Origin: Streptomyces kurssanovii
Lineage (GTDB): Bacteria > Actinomycetota > Actinomycetes > Streptomycetales > Streptomycetaceae
DNA: 64,000 bases
NCBI RefSeq assembly: GCF_014649695.1
Contig: NZ_BMTN01000017.1
Location: forward strand, 62,001-126,000
Direction: 5' to 3'
Position 1 is the first letter of the stretch. Each line of letters starts with the position of its first letter. A program made the position numbers and the translations under genes. A model generated the notes under the pieces. The model saw nothing but the letters and a program-made list of their open reading frames with translations. It ran no database searches and had not been told where the DNA came from. Positions 1 to 9,691 of this stretch are shown here, piece by piece.

Positions 1-1
1 A

Positions 2-808
2 AATCTCGGCCATGACGAACTGCCGTCCTTCTTCGGGCACATGATCAACGGGCCGGAGCCCACCCACGAGAGCAGGCGTCCCGATCCACTGCGCATGCTC
101 ACGGCCTACATGGCGGCGCGGGAGATCACGACGCAGCTCGGATGGGTCGGGTCAGCACCTCGGCTTGACGGGCCTGTTGTCTGGACCAGCCATGAAGCGC
201 TGCTTCTGGACTATGAGATATCGATGCTCCGAGAGCTCGACGGCAGTCGGCACTTGCTCGGCTCCACCCACTGGCCGTGGATCGGCGAGCGGACCCGGCA
301 GATCGACGGCCCGCACGTCGCACTGCTCGCCCAGGTGTCCAACCCGGTCGCCTGCAAGGTCGGCCCCTCAATGACCGCCGACGAGATCGTCGAGCTGTGC
401 GACCGGTTGGACCCGGAGCGGGAGCCGGGCCGGCTTTCACTCATCGTGCGCATGGGCGCCGACCTCGTCGCTGACAGGCTGCCCCGGCTCGTCGAGGCTG
501 TGCAGTCGGCCGGGCACCCGGTGGTCTGGCTCAGCGACCCGATGCACGGGAACACCGATTGCGCGGCTGACGGCACCAAATACCGGCTCGTGGAAACCGT
601 CGCCCGGGAAGTCCGCGGCTTCCGGCGGGTCCTGGACCTGGCGGGGGTTCCGGCCGGGGGGCTTCACCTCGAGGCGACCCCCGACGACGTGACCGAGTGC
701 GTGCTGGACACGGCCGAGCTGGGGTCGGGCCCCGTCACCAGCTTGTGTGATCCGCGACTCAACACCCCCCAGGCCATCAAGGTGGTCTCGGCATGGTCCG
801 AGTACTGA
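2..808 (+). CDS. phzC: Class II DAHP synthase, PhzC-like (5' end outside window)
   Basis: This is the carboxy-terminal 268 residues of a plant-type (class II) 3-deoxy-D-arabino-heptulosonate 7-phosphate synthase, which condenses phosphoenolpyruvate and erythrose 4-phosphate at the entry to the shikimate pathway. The frame is open from base 2, so the start lies to the left; an internal ATG at 41 is not the start. Visible family motifs are [27 protein letters not shown] and DPRLNTPQA near the end. A dedicated copy in front of phzD and phzE fits a role in feeding chorismate to phenazine synthesis. The family assignment is firm; the phz role rests on context. Confidence 0.9.
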   Translation, partial: NLGHDELPSFFGHMINGPEPTHESRRPDPLRMLTAYMAAREITTQLGWVGSAPRLDGPVVWTSHEALLLDYEISMLRELDGSRHLLGSTHWPWIGERTRQIDGPHVALLAQVSNPVACKVGPSMTADEIVELCDRLDPEREPGRLSLIVRMGADLVADRLPRLVEAVQSAGHPVVWLSDPMHGNTDCAADGTKYRLVETVAREVRGFRRVLDLAGVPAGGLHLEATPDDVTECVLDTAELGSGPVTSLCDPRLNTPQAIKVVSAWSEY

Positions 809-831
809 GATTCCTAGAGAGGAGCCCTGTG

Positions 832-1455
832 ATGACGGGAATACCGCCGATCGCGCCTTACAGACTGCCGCCGAGGGATGCGCTGCCGGAAAACACCGTG
901 AGCTGGACCGTCGACCCGGATCGGGCGGTGCTCCTCGTCCACGACATGCAGAGCTACTTCCTCAAGCCCTTTGAGGACGGCATGCGCAGCGAATTGGTGA
1001 GTAACATCGCCGACCTCAAGAAGCGCTGCGGAGCGCTGGGGATGCCGGTGGCCTACACCGCCCAGCCCGGCGGGATGACGGACCGGCAGCGTGGGCTCCT
1101 GAAGGACTTCTGGGGCCCCGGCATGCGCACTGACGAGACCGAACGCGCGGTCGTTCCCGAAATCGAACCCGACCCGGACGACTGGGTGAGCACGAAATGG
1201 CGCTACAGCGCGTTCTTCGGGTCGGAGCTGCTGCAGCGCATGCGCGCGCTACAGCGCGACCAGTTGATCATTTGCGGCGTCTACGCGCACATCGGTGTGC
1301 TGTCGACCGCTTTGGAGGCGTTCTCCAACGACATCCAGCCCTTCCTGGTCGCCGACGCGCTCGGCGACTTCTCCGAAGACCGCCACAAGATGACCCTCGA
1401 ATACGCGGCACGGTGCTGCGCCATGGTGGTCCGAACCGAGGACGTGCCCGCATGA
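832..1455 (+). CDS. phzD: Isochorismatase PhzD (2-amino-2-deoxyisochorismate hydrolase)
   Basis: A 207-residue isochorismatase-fold hydrolase, the same length as known PhzD. It removes pyruvate from 2-amino-2-deoxyisochorismate to give trans-2,3-dihydro-3-hydroxyanthranilate (DHHA). The motif [11 protein letters not shown] carries the catalytic Asp, the segment STKWRYSAF carries the expected Lys, and [14 protein letters not shown] is the family signature around the third catalytic position. The ATG at 832 was chosen over an upstream in-frame ATG because it has an AGAGGAG ribosome site and gives the family length. The 3' end overlaps phzE by four bases (ATGA), indicating translational coupling. 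Confidence 0.93.
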   Translation: MTGIPPIAPYRLPPRDALPENTVSWTVDPDRAVLLVHDMQSYFLKPFEDGMRSELVSNIADLKKRCGALGMPVAYTAQPGGMTDRQRGLLKDFWGPGMRTDETERAVVPEIEPDPDDWVSTKWRYSAFFGSELLQRMRALQRDQLIICGVYAHIGVLSTALEAFSNDIQPFLVADALGDFSEDRHKMTLEYAARCCAMVVRTEDVPA

Positions 1456-3317
1456 GCGCCTTGCTTGAGCAGGTTCTCGCGCTGGAACCACCCGCCTTCG
1501 CGATCATCCACCGTCCCGAAAGCGGCTCCCCCGGCGCGCTGGACATCCTGACCGGCCAGGTGACCGAGTACAAGTCGCTGGACGACATCCCGTTGGCCGA
1601 CGACTGCGGGCCGGGTCCCGCACTCGACACGCTGGTGCTGGTCCCCTACCGGCAACTGGCCGATCGCGGCTTCGCCGCGCGGGACGACGCCACGCCCCTG
1701 CTCGCGATGAGCCTCACGGCTCGCGACACGGTGCCGGTCGCCGAAGCGCTCGCCGGCTTCCCGCAGGTCCCGACGGAATTGGCCGACGGACACTTCGACG
1801 TGGACGACGACGCCTATGCGCAGATGGTGCGCCAGATCGTCACCGAGGAGATCGGCACCGGCGAGGGCGCCAACTTCGTGATGAAGCGCTCGTTCGTCGC
1901 CGACATCGGCGACTACTCGCTGACCAGCGCCCTGTCGTTCTTCCGGCGGCTGTTGGAGCGCGAGGAGAAGGCCTACTGGACCTTCATCATCCACACCGGC
2001 CGCAACACTCTCGTCGGTGCGACACCGGAGCGCCACGTCTCGCTCGCCGGCGGCACGGCCGTCATGAACCCGATCAGCGGCACGTACCGGTATCCGTCCG
2101 GCGGCCCCACCTTGCAGGGGGTCATGGAGTTCCTCGCCGACACCAAGGAGACCGACGAGCTCTACATGGTCCTCGACGAGGAACTGAAGATGATGGCCCG
2201 GCTGTGCGATGACGGCGGGCGCGTCCACGGGCCGTACCTGAAGGAAATGGCGCGGCTGGCGCACACCGAATACCTGATCGAGGGCAGGACCAACCGCGAT
2301 GTGCGCGAGGTCCTGCACGAGACGATGTTCGCCCCGACCGTCACCGGGAGCCCGCTGGAGAGTGCCGCCAAGGTCATCTCGCGCTACGAGCCGGAAGGAC
2401 GCGGCTACTACAGCGGGGTCGCCGCGCTGATCGGACGGGACGCGGCCGGACAGCAGACACTCGACTCGGCGATCTTGATCCGGACGGCCGACATCGATCC
2501 CGGTGGCCGGATGACCATTTCCGCGGGGGCCACACTGGTGCGCCACTCCGACCCGATGGCTGAGGCCGCCGAGACCCACATCAAGCTGGCGACCCTGCTC
2601 AACGCGCTCAAGTCCGACCGTTCATCCGGCTACGCGGCCGACCCGGAGGTCCGCGCCGCCCTGGAGCGCCGCAACGAGGGGATCGCGGACTTCTGGCTCC
2701 GGGACAAGGACGACCGTCCGTCGGCCGGGGCCTCGCTGGACGGCATGACGGCACTGGTCGTGGACGCGGAGGACACCTTCACCGCGATGCTCGACCAGCA
2801 GTTGCGGTCACTGGGGTTGTCCGTGGAGGTCCGCCGCTTCGACGAGCCGTACGACGTGGCGGCCTACGACCTGACCGTCTTCGGTCCCGGTCCGGGAGAT
2901 CCGCGGATGACCTCCCACCTCAAGATCGCCAAGCTGCGGCAGTCGATCGACACCGCGCTGGCGAGTCGCCGGCCGATGCTGGCCGTGTGCCTGAGCCATC
3001 AGGTGCTCAGCACGAAGCTCGGCTTCGAGCTGCACCGCCGCGAGGTACCCAACCAGGGCGTACAGCGTGAGATCGAACTGTTCGGCGTGCCCGAACGAGT
3101 GGGCTTCTACAACACGTTCGCCGCGCACAGCGCGGTGAGCGAGCGGACCGTCGAAGGGATCGGCGTGGTCGAGGTGAGCCGAGACCAGGAAACCGGCGAG
3201 GTGAACGCGCTACGCGGGCCGGGCTTCGCCTCGATGCAGTTCCACGCCGAGTCGGTGCTCACCGTCGACGGCCCGCGCATCATCAGAGAGGCGATACAGG
3301 GGGTGCTCGGCCGATGA
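1452..3317 (+). CDS. phzE: 2-amino-2-deoxyisochorismate synthase PhzE
   Basis: A 621-residue fusion of an anthranilate-synthase-like chorismate-binding domain (about residues 1-420) and a class I glutamine amidotransferase domain (about 435-621). It converts chorismate and glutamine to ADIC. The amidotransferase has PGPGDPR, the nucleophile motif [10 protein letters not shown] (Cys near 513) and FHAES with the His/Glu pair near 596. The synthase part shows [14 protein letters not shown] and [13 protein letters not shown]. The length is close to known PhzE (about 630). It starts in an ATGA overlap with phzD and ends in one with the next gene. Confidence 0.94.
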   Translation: MSALLEQVLALEPPAFAIIHRPESGSPGALDILTGQVTEYKSLDDIPLADDCGPGPALDTLVLVPYRQLADRGFAARDDATPLLAMSLTARDTVPVAEALAGFPQVPTELADGHFDVDDDAYAQMVRQIVTEEIGTGEGANFVMKRSFVADIGDYSLTSALSFFRRLLEREEKAYWTFIIHTGRNTLVGATPERHVSLAGGTAVMNPISGTYRYPSGGPTLQGVMEFLADTKETDELYMVLDEELKMMARLCDDGGRVHGPYLKEMARLAHTEYLIEGRTNRDVREVLHETMFAPTVTGSPLESAAKVISRYEPEGRGYYSGVAALIGRDAAGQQTLDSAILIRTADIDPGGRMTISAGATLVRHSDPMAEAAETHIKLATLLNALKSDRSSGYAADPEVRAALERRNEGIADFWLRDKDDRPSAGASLDGMTALVVDAEDTFTAMLDQQLRSLGLSVEVRRFDEPYDVAAYDLTVFGPGPGDPRMTSHLKIAKLRQSIDTALASRRPMLAVCLSHQVLSTKLGFELHRREVPNQGVQREIELFGVPERVGFYNTFAAHSAVSERTVEGIGVVEVSRDQETGEVNALRGPGFASMQFHAESVLTVDGPRIIREAIQGVLGR

Positions 3318-3667
3318 GAGTGGATGTCGTCTGGTGGGACCTGGCCAGGTCCCACCAGACCGTCGAATCCCTGGAGAAGGATCTTCGTGACGGCTCCGTC
3401 GAGCCGTGGCACGAGGTCAACGGACTGCGCCTGAAGCTGTGGATCGCCGACCGTGCACGCGGCCGTTGGGGCGCGGTCATGTGGTGGGACTCGGACGTTC
3501 CGGCAGATCAGCAGTTGCCCCCCAACCGGGCGGCCGAGCTGATCGGGTACGCACCCGACCACCGCGCCAGCTTCGACGTCGCAGCGATGGCCGAGGGGAT
3601 CGACTCGCTCGGCCTCGCCTTCTCCGCCGGGCCCTCGGTACCGGCACAAGCCCTGGAGCGCGGGTAA
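3314..3667 (+). CDS. Unknown 117-residue protein inside the phenazine operon
   Basis: A 117-residue soluble protein overlapping phzE (ATGA) and phzF (TAATG), so it is made with the core enzymes. I do not recognise it securely. It has no signal peptide or membrane segment. It is rich in Trp near the N terminus (VVWWDLA, AVMWWDSD) and has a conserved-looking stretch PPNRAAELIGYAPDH. Size and pattern recall small dimeric alpha/beta-barrel proteins of the YdhR or antibiotic-monooxygenase type; this is an impression, not a domain match. It is shorter than PhzA/PhzB (about 160 residues) and lacks an obvious resemblance to them. An accessory, chaperone or tailoring role is possible. Confidence 0.8.
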   Translation: MRVDVVWWDLARSHQTVESLEKDLRDGSVEPWHEVNGLRLKLWIADRARGRWGAVMWWDSDVPADQQLPPNRAAELIGYAPDHRASFDVAAMAEGIDSLGLAFSAGPSVPAQALERG

Positions 3668-4500
3668 TGCACCGATACATGGTCGTAGACGCTTTTGCCA
3701 GCGAGCCCCTGCTGGGCAACCCGGTCGCCGTCTTCTTCGACAGCGAGGATCTGACCGGTGAGACGATGCAGCGCATCGCGAAGGAGATGAACCTCTCCGA
3801 GGTCACGTTCGTGCTGCCGGCCGAGCAGGTCGGCGACGCACGGATCAGGATCTTCACGCCGGTGAACGAACTGCCGTTCGCCGGGCACCCGATGCTCGGT
3901 ACAGCCTTCGCGCTCGGTCGGACCTGGGGACGCGACAGGCTGCTGCTGGAGACCGCGATGGGTGCCATCCCGTTCGAGCTGGGCACCCGCGACGGCGCCG
4001 CGTGGGTCCAGATGGAGCAGCCGGTTCCCAGTTCGAAGCCCTACGATCTCGCCCCGGAGCTCCTGGCCGCACTCGGGGTCGGGTCATCGACGGCCCCGGT
4101 CGAGATCTACCACAACGGGCCGCGTCACGTTTTCGTGGGGTTGAGCGACGTCGAGGCGCTTTCCGCTCTCCACCCGGATCACCGCGGGCTCTCGCGCTTC
4201 CCCGACATGGCCGCCAACTGCTTCGCCAAGGCGGACGGGGGTTGGCGGACGCGGATGTTCTCCCCCGCCTACGGCGTGGTCGAGGACGCGGCGACCGGTT
4301 CGGCTGCCGGGCCTCTCGCGATTCACCTGGCCAGACACGGGTTCGCCGAGTACGGGCGGGAGATCAACATTACCCAGGGCGTGGAAATGGGACGCCCGTC
4401 GGTCATGAGGGCGACCGCCGAGGGGGTCGGCGAGTCAGTCAGCTCGGTCCACGTCGGCGGGCACGCCGTCATGGTTGCCGAGGGAACAATCAATGTCTAG
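3667..4500 (+). CDS. phzF: trans-2,3-dihydro-3-hydroxyanthranilate isomerase PhzF
   Basis: A 277-residue member of the PhzF/DapF-like superfamily; known PhzF is 278 residues. It isomerises DHHA to the ketone that dimerises to the phenazine skeleton. The catalytic Glu45 of PhzF is present exactly at position 45 in MNLSEVTFV. Other family motifs are LLGNPVAV at the N terminus, FAGHPMLGTAFAL, and EDAATGSAAGPL in the second half. The ATG overlaps the preceding stop (TAATG). PhzF together with PhzG argues for phenazine formation rather than release of free DHHA. Confidence 0.95.
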   Translation: MHRYMVVDAFASEPLLGNPVAVFFDSEDLTGETMQRIAKEMNLSEVTFVLPAEQVGDARIRIFTPVNELPFAGHPMLGTAFALGRTWGRDRLLLETAMGAIPFELGTRDGAAWVQMEQPVPSSKPYDLAPELLAALGVGSSTAPVEIYHNGPRHVFVGLSDVEALSALHPDHRGLSRFPDMAANCFAKADGGWRTRMFSPAYGVVEDAATGSAAGPLAIHLARHGFAEYGREINITQGVEMGRPSVMRATAEGVGESVSSVHVGGHAVMVAEGTINV

Positions 4501-5152
4501 TGGGGGGCCTTTCATGGACGCAAGTGGATACGAGTCCCTCAGCGGGAAGGTCGACCTTCCCTTCCCCGAGTACGACAAGCCGCCGGCGGAGCCTCTCCAG
4601 CTGGTGCGCAGCTGGCTTTCCCAGGCACGGGAAATCGGAGTCCGCGAGCCCGCCGCGCTGGCGCTGGCCACTGCGGACTCCCGCGGCCGCGCGTCCAACC
4701 GGGTGGTCGCCATCATCGATGTCACTGACCTCGGTCTGGTGTTCAGCAGCCACAGTTGCAGCCAGAAAGGACGTGAAATCGCTGCTACGGAGTGGGCGTC
4801 GGGTTTGTTGTACTGGAGAGAGACCGGTCAGCAGATCATCGTCTCCGGTCCGGTCGAGCTGCTGCCCGACGCCGAGTCGGACGCCCTGTGGTCCGCCCGG
4901 CCGATTCCGTTGCACGCCATGTCGACGGTCACCGAGCAGAGCGAGCCGTTGGAGGACGTCGAGGCTCTGCGCGCCTGGGCACGCAGCCTGGAACTGACCG
5001 GGGAGCCCCAGCCACGGCCGGAGTTCTTCGTCGGCTACCGGCTGCAGCCCGACGTCGTCGAATTCTGGTCCGCGAGCTCGGACCGGCTGCACCGCAGGCT
5101 GCGCTATGACCGCGACTCGCTCGAGTGGCGTACGAGCCGGCTGCAACCTTAG
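4493..5152 (+). CDS. phzG: FMN-dependent oxidase PhzG (PNPOx family)
   Basis: A protein of about 219 residues of the pyridoxamine-5'-phosphate-oxidase fold, which in phenazine clusters oxidises the reduced tricyclic intermediates. PNPOx-type motifs are visible: SNRVVAIIDV, GLVFSSHSCSQKGREI, the basic FMN-site segment, and EFWSASSDRLHRRLRY near the C terminus. The start at 4493 overlaps the phzF stop and follows GAGGGA; an ATG at 4514 after GGGGGG is an equally reasonable start and would give 212 residues. It is the last of the core phz genes here; about 110 bases separate it from the next gene. Confidence 0.92.
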   Translation: MSSGGPFMDASGYESLSGKVDLPFPEYDKPPAEPLQLVRSWLSQAREIGVREPAALALATADSRGRASNRVVAIIDVTDLGLVFSSHSCSQKGREIAATEWASGLLYWRETGQQIIVSGPVELLPDAESDALWSARPIPLHAMSTVTEQSEPLEDVEALRAWARSLELTGEPQPRPEFFVGYRLQPDVVEFWSASSDRLHRRLRYDRDSLEWRTSRLQP

Positions 5153-5259
5153 TCCCCCGCTCCTTCGACAAACCCTCTTGGCGCTCACCGCCTTTCACGG
5201 CTTCGGCGGCATCGTCGTCGTGCCCGGACACACCCGACCCTTTCCATGAGGAAGAGACA

Positions 5260-6360
5260 ATGCCGCTTACCGCAGACCAGATCCTGGATCTTCCGTTCGA
5301 CGTCCAGCCCGATCCGGACGAGTTCGTCCGCGCCGCCATGGAGTGGCACTTCAATCCCGAGACCGGCTGCAAGTTCTGGCTGGACCGAGCCGCTACTCTC
5401 GGCTTCGATCCGCGAGCCGACGTCAAGACGCACGAGGACCTCCGGCTCTTCCCGAACGTGGCCGCGGAGCTTCGTGACGTCCGTGGCGAGGACCTGATTC
5501 CCAGGGGATACGGAAATCAGCCCGACGTGGTCGGGTTCTTCGAAAGCGGCGGCACCACCGGCGCTCCGAAGCGGGTCGTTCTGATGCGGGACTGGCTTGA
5601 CCGCATGGTGAGCTGGAGCAACGCGAACCTGGACCGCCACGGTGTGCCGCGCGGAGGGAACTGGCTGGGAGTCATCCCGACCGGGCCGCACGTCGTGGGC
5701 ACCCTGTTCCGGCAGCACGCCGTGACACACGGCCGCCACGGCTTCACGATCGACCTCGATCCGCGCTGGGTGAAGCGGCTCATCGCCGACCGTCAGTTCG
5801 GGCAGGTCGACGCCTACGCCCAGCACCTCATCGACCAGGCCGCCGACGTCCTGCGGACGCAGGACATCAGCCTGCTCACCATCACGCCCCCGCTGCTGGA
5901 ACGGCTGGCCCGGGACGAGAAGCTGGTCGCTCTGGTGAAAGAGCGGGTGAAGTGCATCAGGTGGGGCGGCACTCAGATGGACGCCGACTCCCGGCACCTG
6001 TTCAAGACCGAGGTGTTCCCCGAGGTCGCGCTGTGCGGCGAGTACGGAAGCACGATGATCATCGGGGTCGCGGGCGAGCGCGCCGGGATCTCCGTCGACG
6101 ATCCGTGTGTCTTCGACTCGTTCTCCCCCTACGTGACCTTCACGGTCGTCGATCCGAAGAGCCTCGAGCCGGTGTCCTACGGAGAGCGGGGCCGGGTGCT
6201 GGTCAACCACGTCAGCAAGTCCTTCCTGCTGCCCAGCAACCTGGAGCGTGACCTCGCCATTCGGATTCCTCAGGTGAACGGCTTGGTCGGGGACTCGGTC
6301 GCCGACATCTCCACGGTCGCGGTCTTCGAGGACGAGGACGTCATCGAGGGGGTTTACTGA
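5260..6360 (+). CDS. EhpF/LuxE-like acyl-adenylating enzyme
   Basis: A 366-residue protein of the ANL-related LuxE/EhpF group. The phosphate-binding loop is visible as FFESGGTTGAPKRV, followed by GEYGSTMIIG and RGRVLVNHV. It lacks the usual large C-terminal ANL domain, as EhpF does. EhpF in the griseoluteate cluster of Pantoea works with EhpG to reduce one carboxylate of phenazine-1,6-dicarboxylate; an equivalent role is inferred here because a LuxC/EhpG-like gene follows directly (TGATG overlap). The ATG at 5260 with GAGGAAGAG upstream was preferred over an in-frame ATG at 5125 that lies inside phzG. Confidence 0.85.
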   Translation: MPLTADQILDLPFDVQPDPDEFVRAAMEWHFNPETGCKFWLDRAATLGFDPRADVKTHEDLRLFPNVAAELRDVRGEDLIPRGYGNQPDVVGFFESGGTTGAPKRVVLMRDWLDRMVSWSNANLDRHGVPRGGNWLGVIPTGPHVVGTLFRQHAVTHGRHGFTIDLDPRWVKRLIADRQFGQVDAYAQHLIDQAADVLRTQDISLLTITPPLLERLARDEKLVALVKERVKCIRWGGTQMDADSRHLFKTEVFPEVALCGEYGSTMIIGVAGERAGISVDDPCVFDSFSPYVTFTVVDPKSLEPVSYGERGRVLVNHVSKSFLLPSNLERDLAIRIPQVNGLVGDSVADISTVAVFEDEDVIEGVY

Positions 6361-7724
6361 TGATCGACCTGCCCGCGCTCGGTGCAACGGGTGCCTACCG
6401 CTCCAGGAACATACAGACGGTCACCGATGTGGCAGGCACTGCCCTCGCGGAACTGAGCCTCGTGCCGCCGTTGTATGTCAACCGCACCATGGCGGCGCTG
6501 CGCCGGAGCAGCATCATGCCGGCCGACGAACGGGCCGACGCGATGATCCGTGCGGCCAAGCTCTTCGCGACCGCGACGATCGACGGCCTGACCGTCGAGG
6601 CGTACCAACACGCCGTCAGCAGGGTCGGTGGCGTCCCGATCTCCTCCGTCGTCACGGCGACCACGACGGTCGCCGAGCGGGTGTCGAAGGCTCATGCGAG
6701 CGTCCAGCACGCGCGCCCGCGGGGGGCGGTCGACAACTGGCGCGATCCGCTGACGCGGACCGGGCGTTCGGTGTGGACACGGCGCGGAGACGTGTTCGCC
6801 GTGCACGCCGCGGGCAACCACCCCGGCACCCACAGCATCTGGCCGGAGGCCCTGGCGCTGGGCTACCGCGTCGCGGTCCGCCCGTCGAGCCGTGATCCCT
6901 TCACCCCGCACCGGCTCGTGGCGGCACTGCGGAGCGCGGGATTCGCCGACGACCAGGTGGTGCTCCTGCCCACCGACCACGCCGGTGCCGACGCCATCCT
7001 GCACGGCGCCGACCTGGGGATGGTGTACGGCGGCGAAGAGGTGACCCGCAAGTACGGCGAGGCCGCGACGGTGCTGCCGCAGGGGCCGGGTCGGTCGAAG
7101 ATCCTCATCACGGCCGACGTGGACTGGCGCGACCACCTGGACGTGATCGTCTCCTCCGTGAGCGGCCACGGCGGGACCGGATGCGTGAACACCACAGCCA
7201 TCTTCGTGGAGGGCGACCCGACTCCGCTCGCCGAGGCGGTCGCGGCGCGGTTGTCCGCCGCGACCCCCTTGCCGCCCGAGGATGACAAGGCCGTACTCCC
7301 CGTACAGCCGGTCGCGGTCGCCAAGGCGATCGAAACGCACCTGCTCAAGAAGGCGGCCGGCGCCCGGCCCTGGCTCGGCGGCGACGGCGTCGTGGGCGAA
7401 CTCGGGGACGGAAGCGCCGCGCTGCTGCCCGCCGTCTTCCAACTCGACGATCCGGCCGCTCCGCAGGCAGGTGTGGAACTGCCGTTCCCTTGCGTGTGGA
7501 TCGCGCCGTGGACACCCAAAGCCAGCACGGAACCGCTGAAGAACACGCTCGTGCTCAACGCGATGACCCACGACACCCAGCTCATCGACCGCCTGCTCGG
7601 CGAGCCGACCATCAGCAACCTGTACCTGGGAAGCCAGCACACCCACTGGATGGATCCCTCGGTACCGCACGATGGCTACCTGGCCGACTTCCTCATGCGG
7701 AACAAGGGTGTCATCCGGAACTGA
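6360..7724 (+). CDS. EhpG/LuxC-like acyl reductase (aldehyde dehydrogenase fold)
   Basis: A 454-residue member of the LuxC acyl reductase family, which reduces an activated acyl group to an aldehyde with NAD(P)H. GHGGTGCVNTTAIF contains the likely catalytic Cys, and GGEEVTRKYG resembles the nucleotide-binding part. The ATG overlaps the stop of the adenylating enzyme, so the two are made together. By analogy with EhpF/EhpG the substrate would be a phenazine carboxylate activated by the partner. The substrate is inferred from context only; a fatty acyl substrate cannot be excluded. Confidence 0.85.
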   Translation: MIDLPALGATGAYRSRNIQTVTDVAGTALAELSLVPPLYVNRTMAALRRSSIMPADERADAMIRAAKLFATATIDGLTVEAYQHAVSRVGGVPISSVVTATTTVAERVSKAHASVQHARPRGAVDNWRDPLTRTGRSVWTRRGDVFAVHAAGNHPGTHSIWPEALALGYRVAVRPSSRDPFTPHRLVAALRSAGFADDQVVLLPTDHAGADAILHGADLGMVYGGEEVTRKYGEAATVLPQGPGRSKILITADVDWRDHLDVIVSSVSGHGGTGCVNTTAIFVEGDPTPLAEAVAARLSAATPLPPEDDKAVLPVQPVAVAKAIETHLLKKAAGARPWLGGDGVVGELGDGSAALLPAVFQLDDPAAPQAGVELPFPCVWIAPWTPKASTEPLKNTLVLNAMTHDTQLIDRLLGEPTISNLYLGSQHTHWMDPSVPHDGYLADFLMRNKGVIRN

Positions 7725-7838
7725 AAGTGGTTCTGGCAACGCTCACGTTCGCACCGTGAGCTCGGTTCCGATGTCGCCCGCGGCGGCTCGCCACCGGGAC
7801 GCTCCCTCCAACTCCAACGAGATCGAAAGGGTCCTACC

Positions 7839-9353
7839 TTGTCCCACTCCGTCGAACCGGCCGACGTCCTGATCGTCGGCGGCGGGTCGGCCGGCGCAGT
7901 GCTCGCCGCGCGCCTGAGCGAGAACCCCGCCCGGCGCGTCGTGCTGCTCGAGGCCGGGCCGGACTACGGCCCCACCCAGTTCCCCGACGCGCTGCTCGAC
8001 GCCAACCGGATCGCCGATCTCGATCACGACTGGGGATACACCTCGCGGGGCGGGCGACTGAGCCCCTCGATGGTCGCCCTGCGCGGCAAGGTGATGGGCG
8101 GGAGTTCCGCCGTCAACGCCGGCGCCGCCCTCCGCGCCCGCGCCCGCGACTTCGCCCGCTGGGCCGAGAACGGGCTCGACGACTGGAGCTTCGCCGACGT
8201 CCTGCCGTACTTCCGCGCCCTGGAGAACACCCCCACCGGCGAGGACGAGTTTCACGGGCGAAGCGGGCCGATGCCCGTGCGCCAACTGACCGACTCCGAG
8301 CTGACCCCCGCGCATCGTGGCTTCATCGACGCCGCGGTCGCCCTTGGCCACAAGCGGATCACCGACTTCAACGGTGCCGAGCAGGACGGCGTCGGAGCCT
8401 TCGCGGTCAACGTCCTCGATGGGATCCGACAGAACACCGCACTGGTCTACCTCACCGCTGAGGTGCGCGCTCGCCCGAATCTCACGGTGCACGGTGCCGT
8501 CACCGTCGACCGGGTCCTGTTCCGCGGTGGCCGCGCGACCGGAGTGGTCACCGCCGACGGGACCGTGCACAATGCCGACGAGGTGATCCTCTCTGCCGGG
8601 ACCTACGGAAGCGCGGCGATCCTGCTGCGCTCCGGCGTCGGCCCTGCCGGCGAACTGGCGTCGCTCGGCATCGAGCCCCTCGCCGACCTACCCGTCGGAC
8701 AACACCTGCAAGACCACCCTTTCTGCCCCGCCGTCCATGCACTCGCCCCGGGGCGAGGGGAGATGGCTCCGGCCCTCGGCGCACTGCTGTGGACCGCCTC
8801 CAGCGAGGCCGCGGACGGTGAACTCGACCTGAACGTCGTCGCCGTGCATCCCAACGGGGCTCCGTTCATGCCCGCCGGCGGCGTCATCGCCCTGTCAACG
8901 GCTCTCGTGCTCCCCGAGGCGCAGGGCTCGGTGCGCCTCGCCAGCCGCGATCCGCTTGCCCAGCCCTTGATCGACCACAACTACCTCGGCACCGAGCGCG
9001 ACCGCCGACGCATGCTCGAAGGCGTACGAATCGCCCGTGATCTGGCCCGTGACCCGGCACTCGCGCCGTCGCTCGCCGGGCTCCTGATGCCGCGCCAACT
9101 GCCCGACGGCGCCGAGGAACTGACGCGGGTGATCGAATCCAGCCTCTCCATCTACGGTCACCCCTCCTCCACCGCCCCCATGGGTGCCGCCGACTCGCCT
9201 CAGGCCGTCGTCGACTCCCGCGGAGCCGTGCACGGAATCGCCGCCCTGCGTGTCGTGGACGCCTCGATCATCCCGTACGTGCCCTCCAGCGTCACCAACC
9301 TCACCACGATCATGATCGCCGAACGCATCGCCCACCTCGTCTACAACCACTGA
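7839..9353 (+). CDS. GMC-family FAD oxidoreductase
   Basis: A 504-residue glucose-methanol-choline oxidoreductase. The N-terminal FAD site is DVLIVGGGSAGAVLAARLSE; LEAGPDYG and GKVMGGSSAVNAGA are further FAD contacts; the C-terminal GMC domain has the active-site His in YGHPSSTAPMG and ends with SSVTNLTTIMIAERIA. These enzymes oxidise alcohols or aldehydes. It is likely a tailoring enzyme acting on a side-chain alcohol made by the preceding pair. The start is TTG with AAAGG nine bases upstream, about 115 bases after the reductase gene, so it is probably in the same transcript. Confidence 0.88.
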   Translation: MSHSVEPADVLIVGGGSAGAVLAARLSENPARRVVLLEAGPDYGPTQFPDALLDANRIADLDHDWGYTSRGGRLSPSMVALRGKVMGGSSAVNAGAALRARARDFARWAENGLDDWSFADVLPYFRALENTPTGEDEFHGRSGPMPVRQLTDSELTPAHRGFIDAAVALGHKRITDFNGAEQDGVGAFAVNVLDGIRQNTALVYLTAEVRARPNLTVHGAVTVDRVLFRGGRATGVVTADGTVHNADEVILSAGTYGSAAILLRSGVGPAGELASLGIEPLADLPVGQHLQDHPFCPAVHALAPGRGEMAPALGALLWTASSEAADGELDLNVVAVHPNGAPFMPAGGVIALSTALVLPEAQGSVRLASRDPLAQPLIDHNYLGTERDRRRMLEGVRIARDLARDPALAPSLAGLLMPRQLPDGAEELTRVIESSLSIYGHPSSTAPMGAADSPQAVVDSRGAVHGIAALRVVDASIIPYVPSSVTNLTTIMIAERIAHLVYNH

Positions 9354-9446
9354 TGACCCGAGGCTGCCGAGAGACCGGCCACTCACCTTGATGATTCCGG
9401 GGCCGAGCCCCGGGCCCCGCGTTCGTGCACGTCACCGCCGCTTCCT

Positions 9447-9474
9447 CTGGCTGAACTCGGCGGAGTTCAGCCAG
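9447..9474. terminator. Perfect hairpin after the phenazine operon
   Basis: Twelve bases, CTGGCTGAACTC, pair perfectly with GAGTTCAGCCAG across a GGCG loop. It lies about 90 bases after the GMC gene and before the convergent regulator. There is no T-run, which is common for Streptomyces terminators. The rest of 9354-9691 holds no gene I can support; a second short inverted repeat (GGGGGTGAGATTCCCCC, near 9606) has unknown meaning. Confidence 0.6.
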
Positions 9475-9691
9475 GGAAGCTCGGCTCGGGGCGCGAGCGC
9501 CGCATCCGACGGGTGCGGTGGTTCAGCGCACTGCACGCCGGCCAGGCCACGTCATCAGACCTCTGGTCGAGGAAACGAGGCTCACGCTACGGATCTGCGG
9601 GAGCCGGGGGTGAGATTCCCCCAGGCCGTCCGACAGTTCGCACGCTGCTGAAACCCTGGACTGATCGACTGATGGAGGCGCTGAACCCGCG

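Noticed and set aside
9590-9660. Sequence around GGGGGTGAGATTCCCCC that recalls the end of a group II intron or a riboswitch element
   Set aside because: Only one short hairpin is present; no domain V-like motif, intron protein or conserved riboswitch box could be found.
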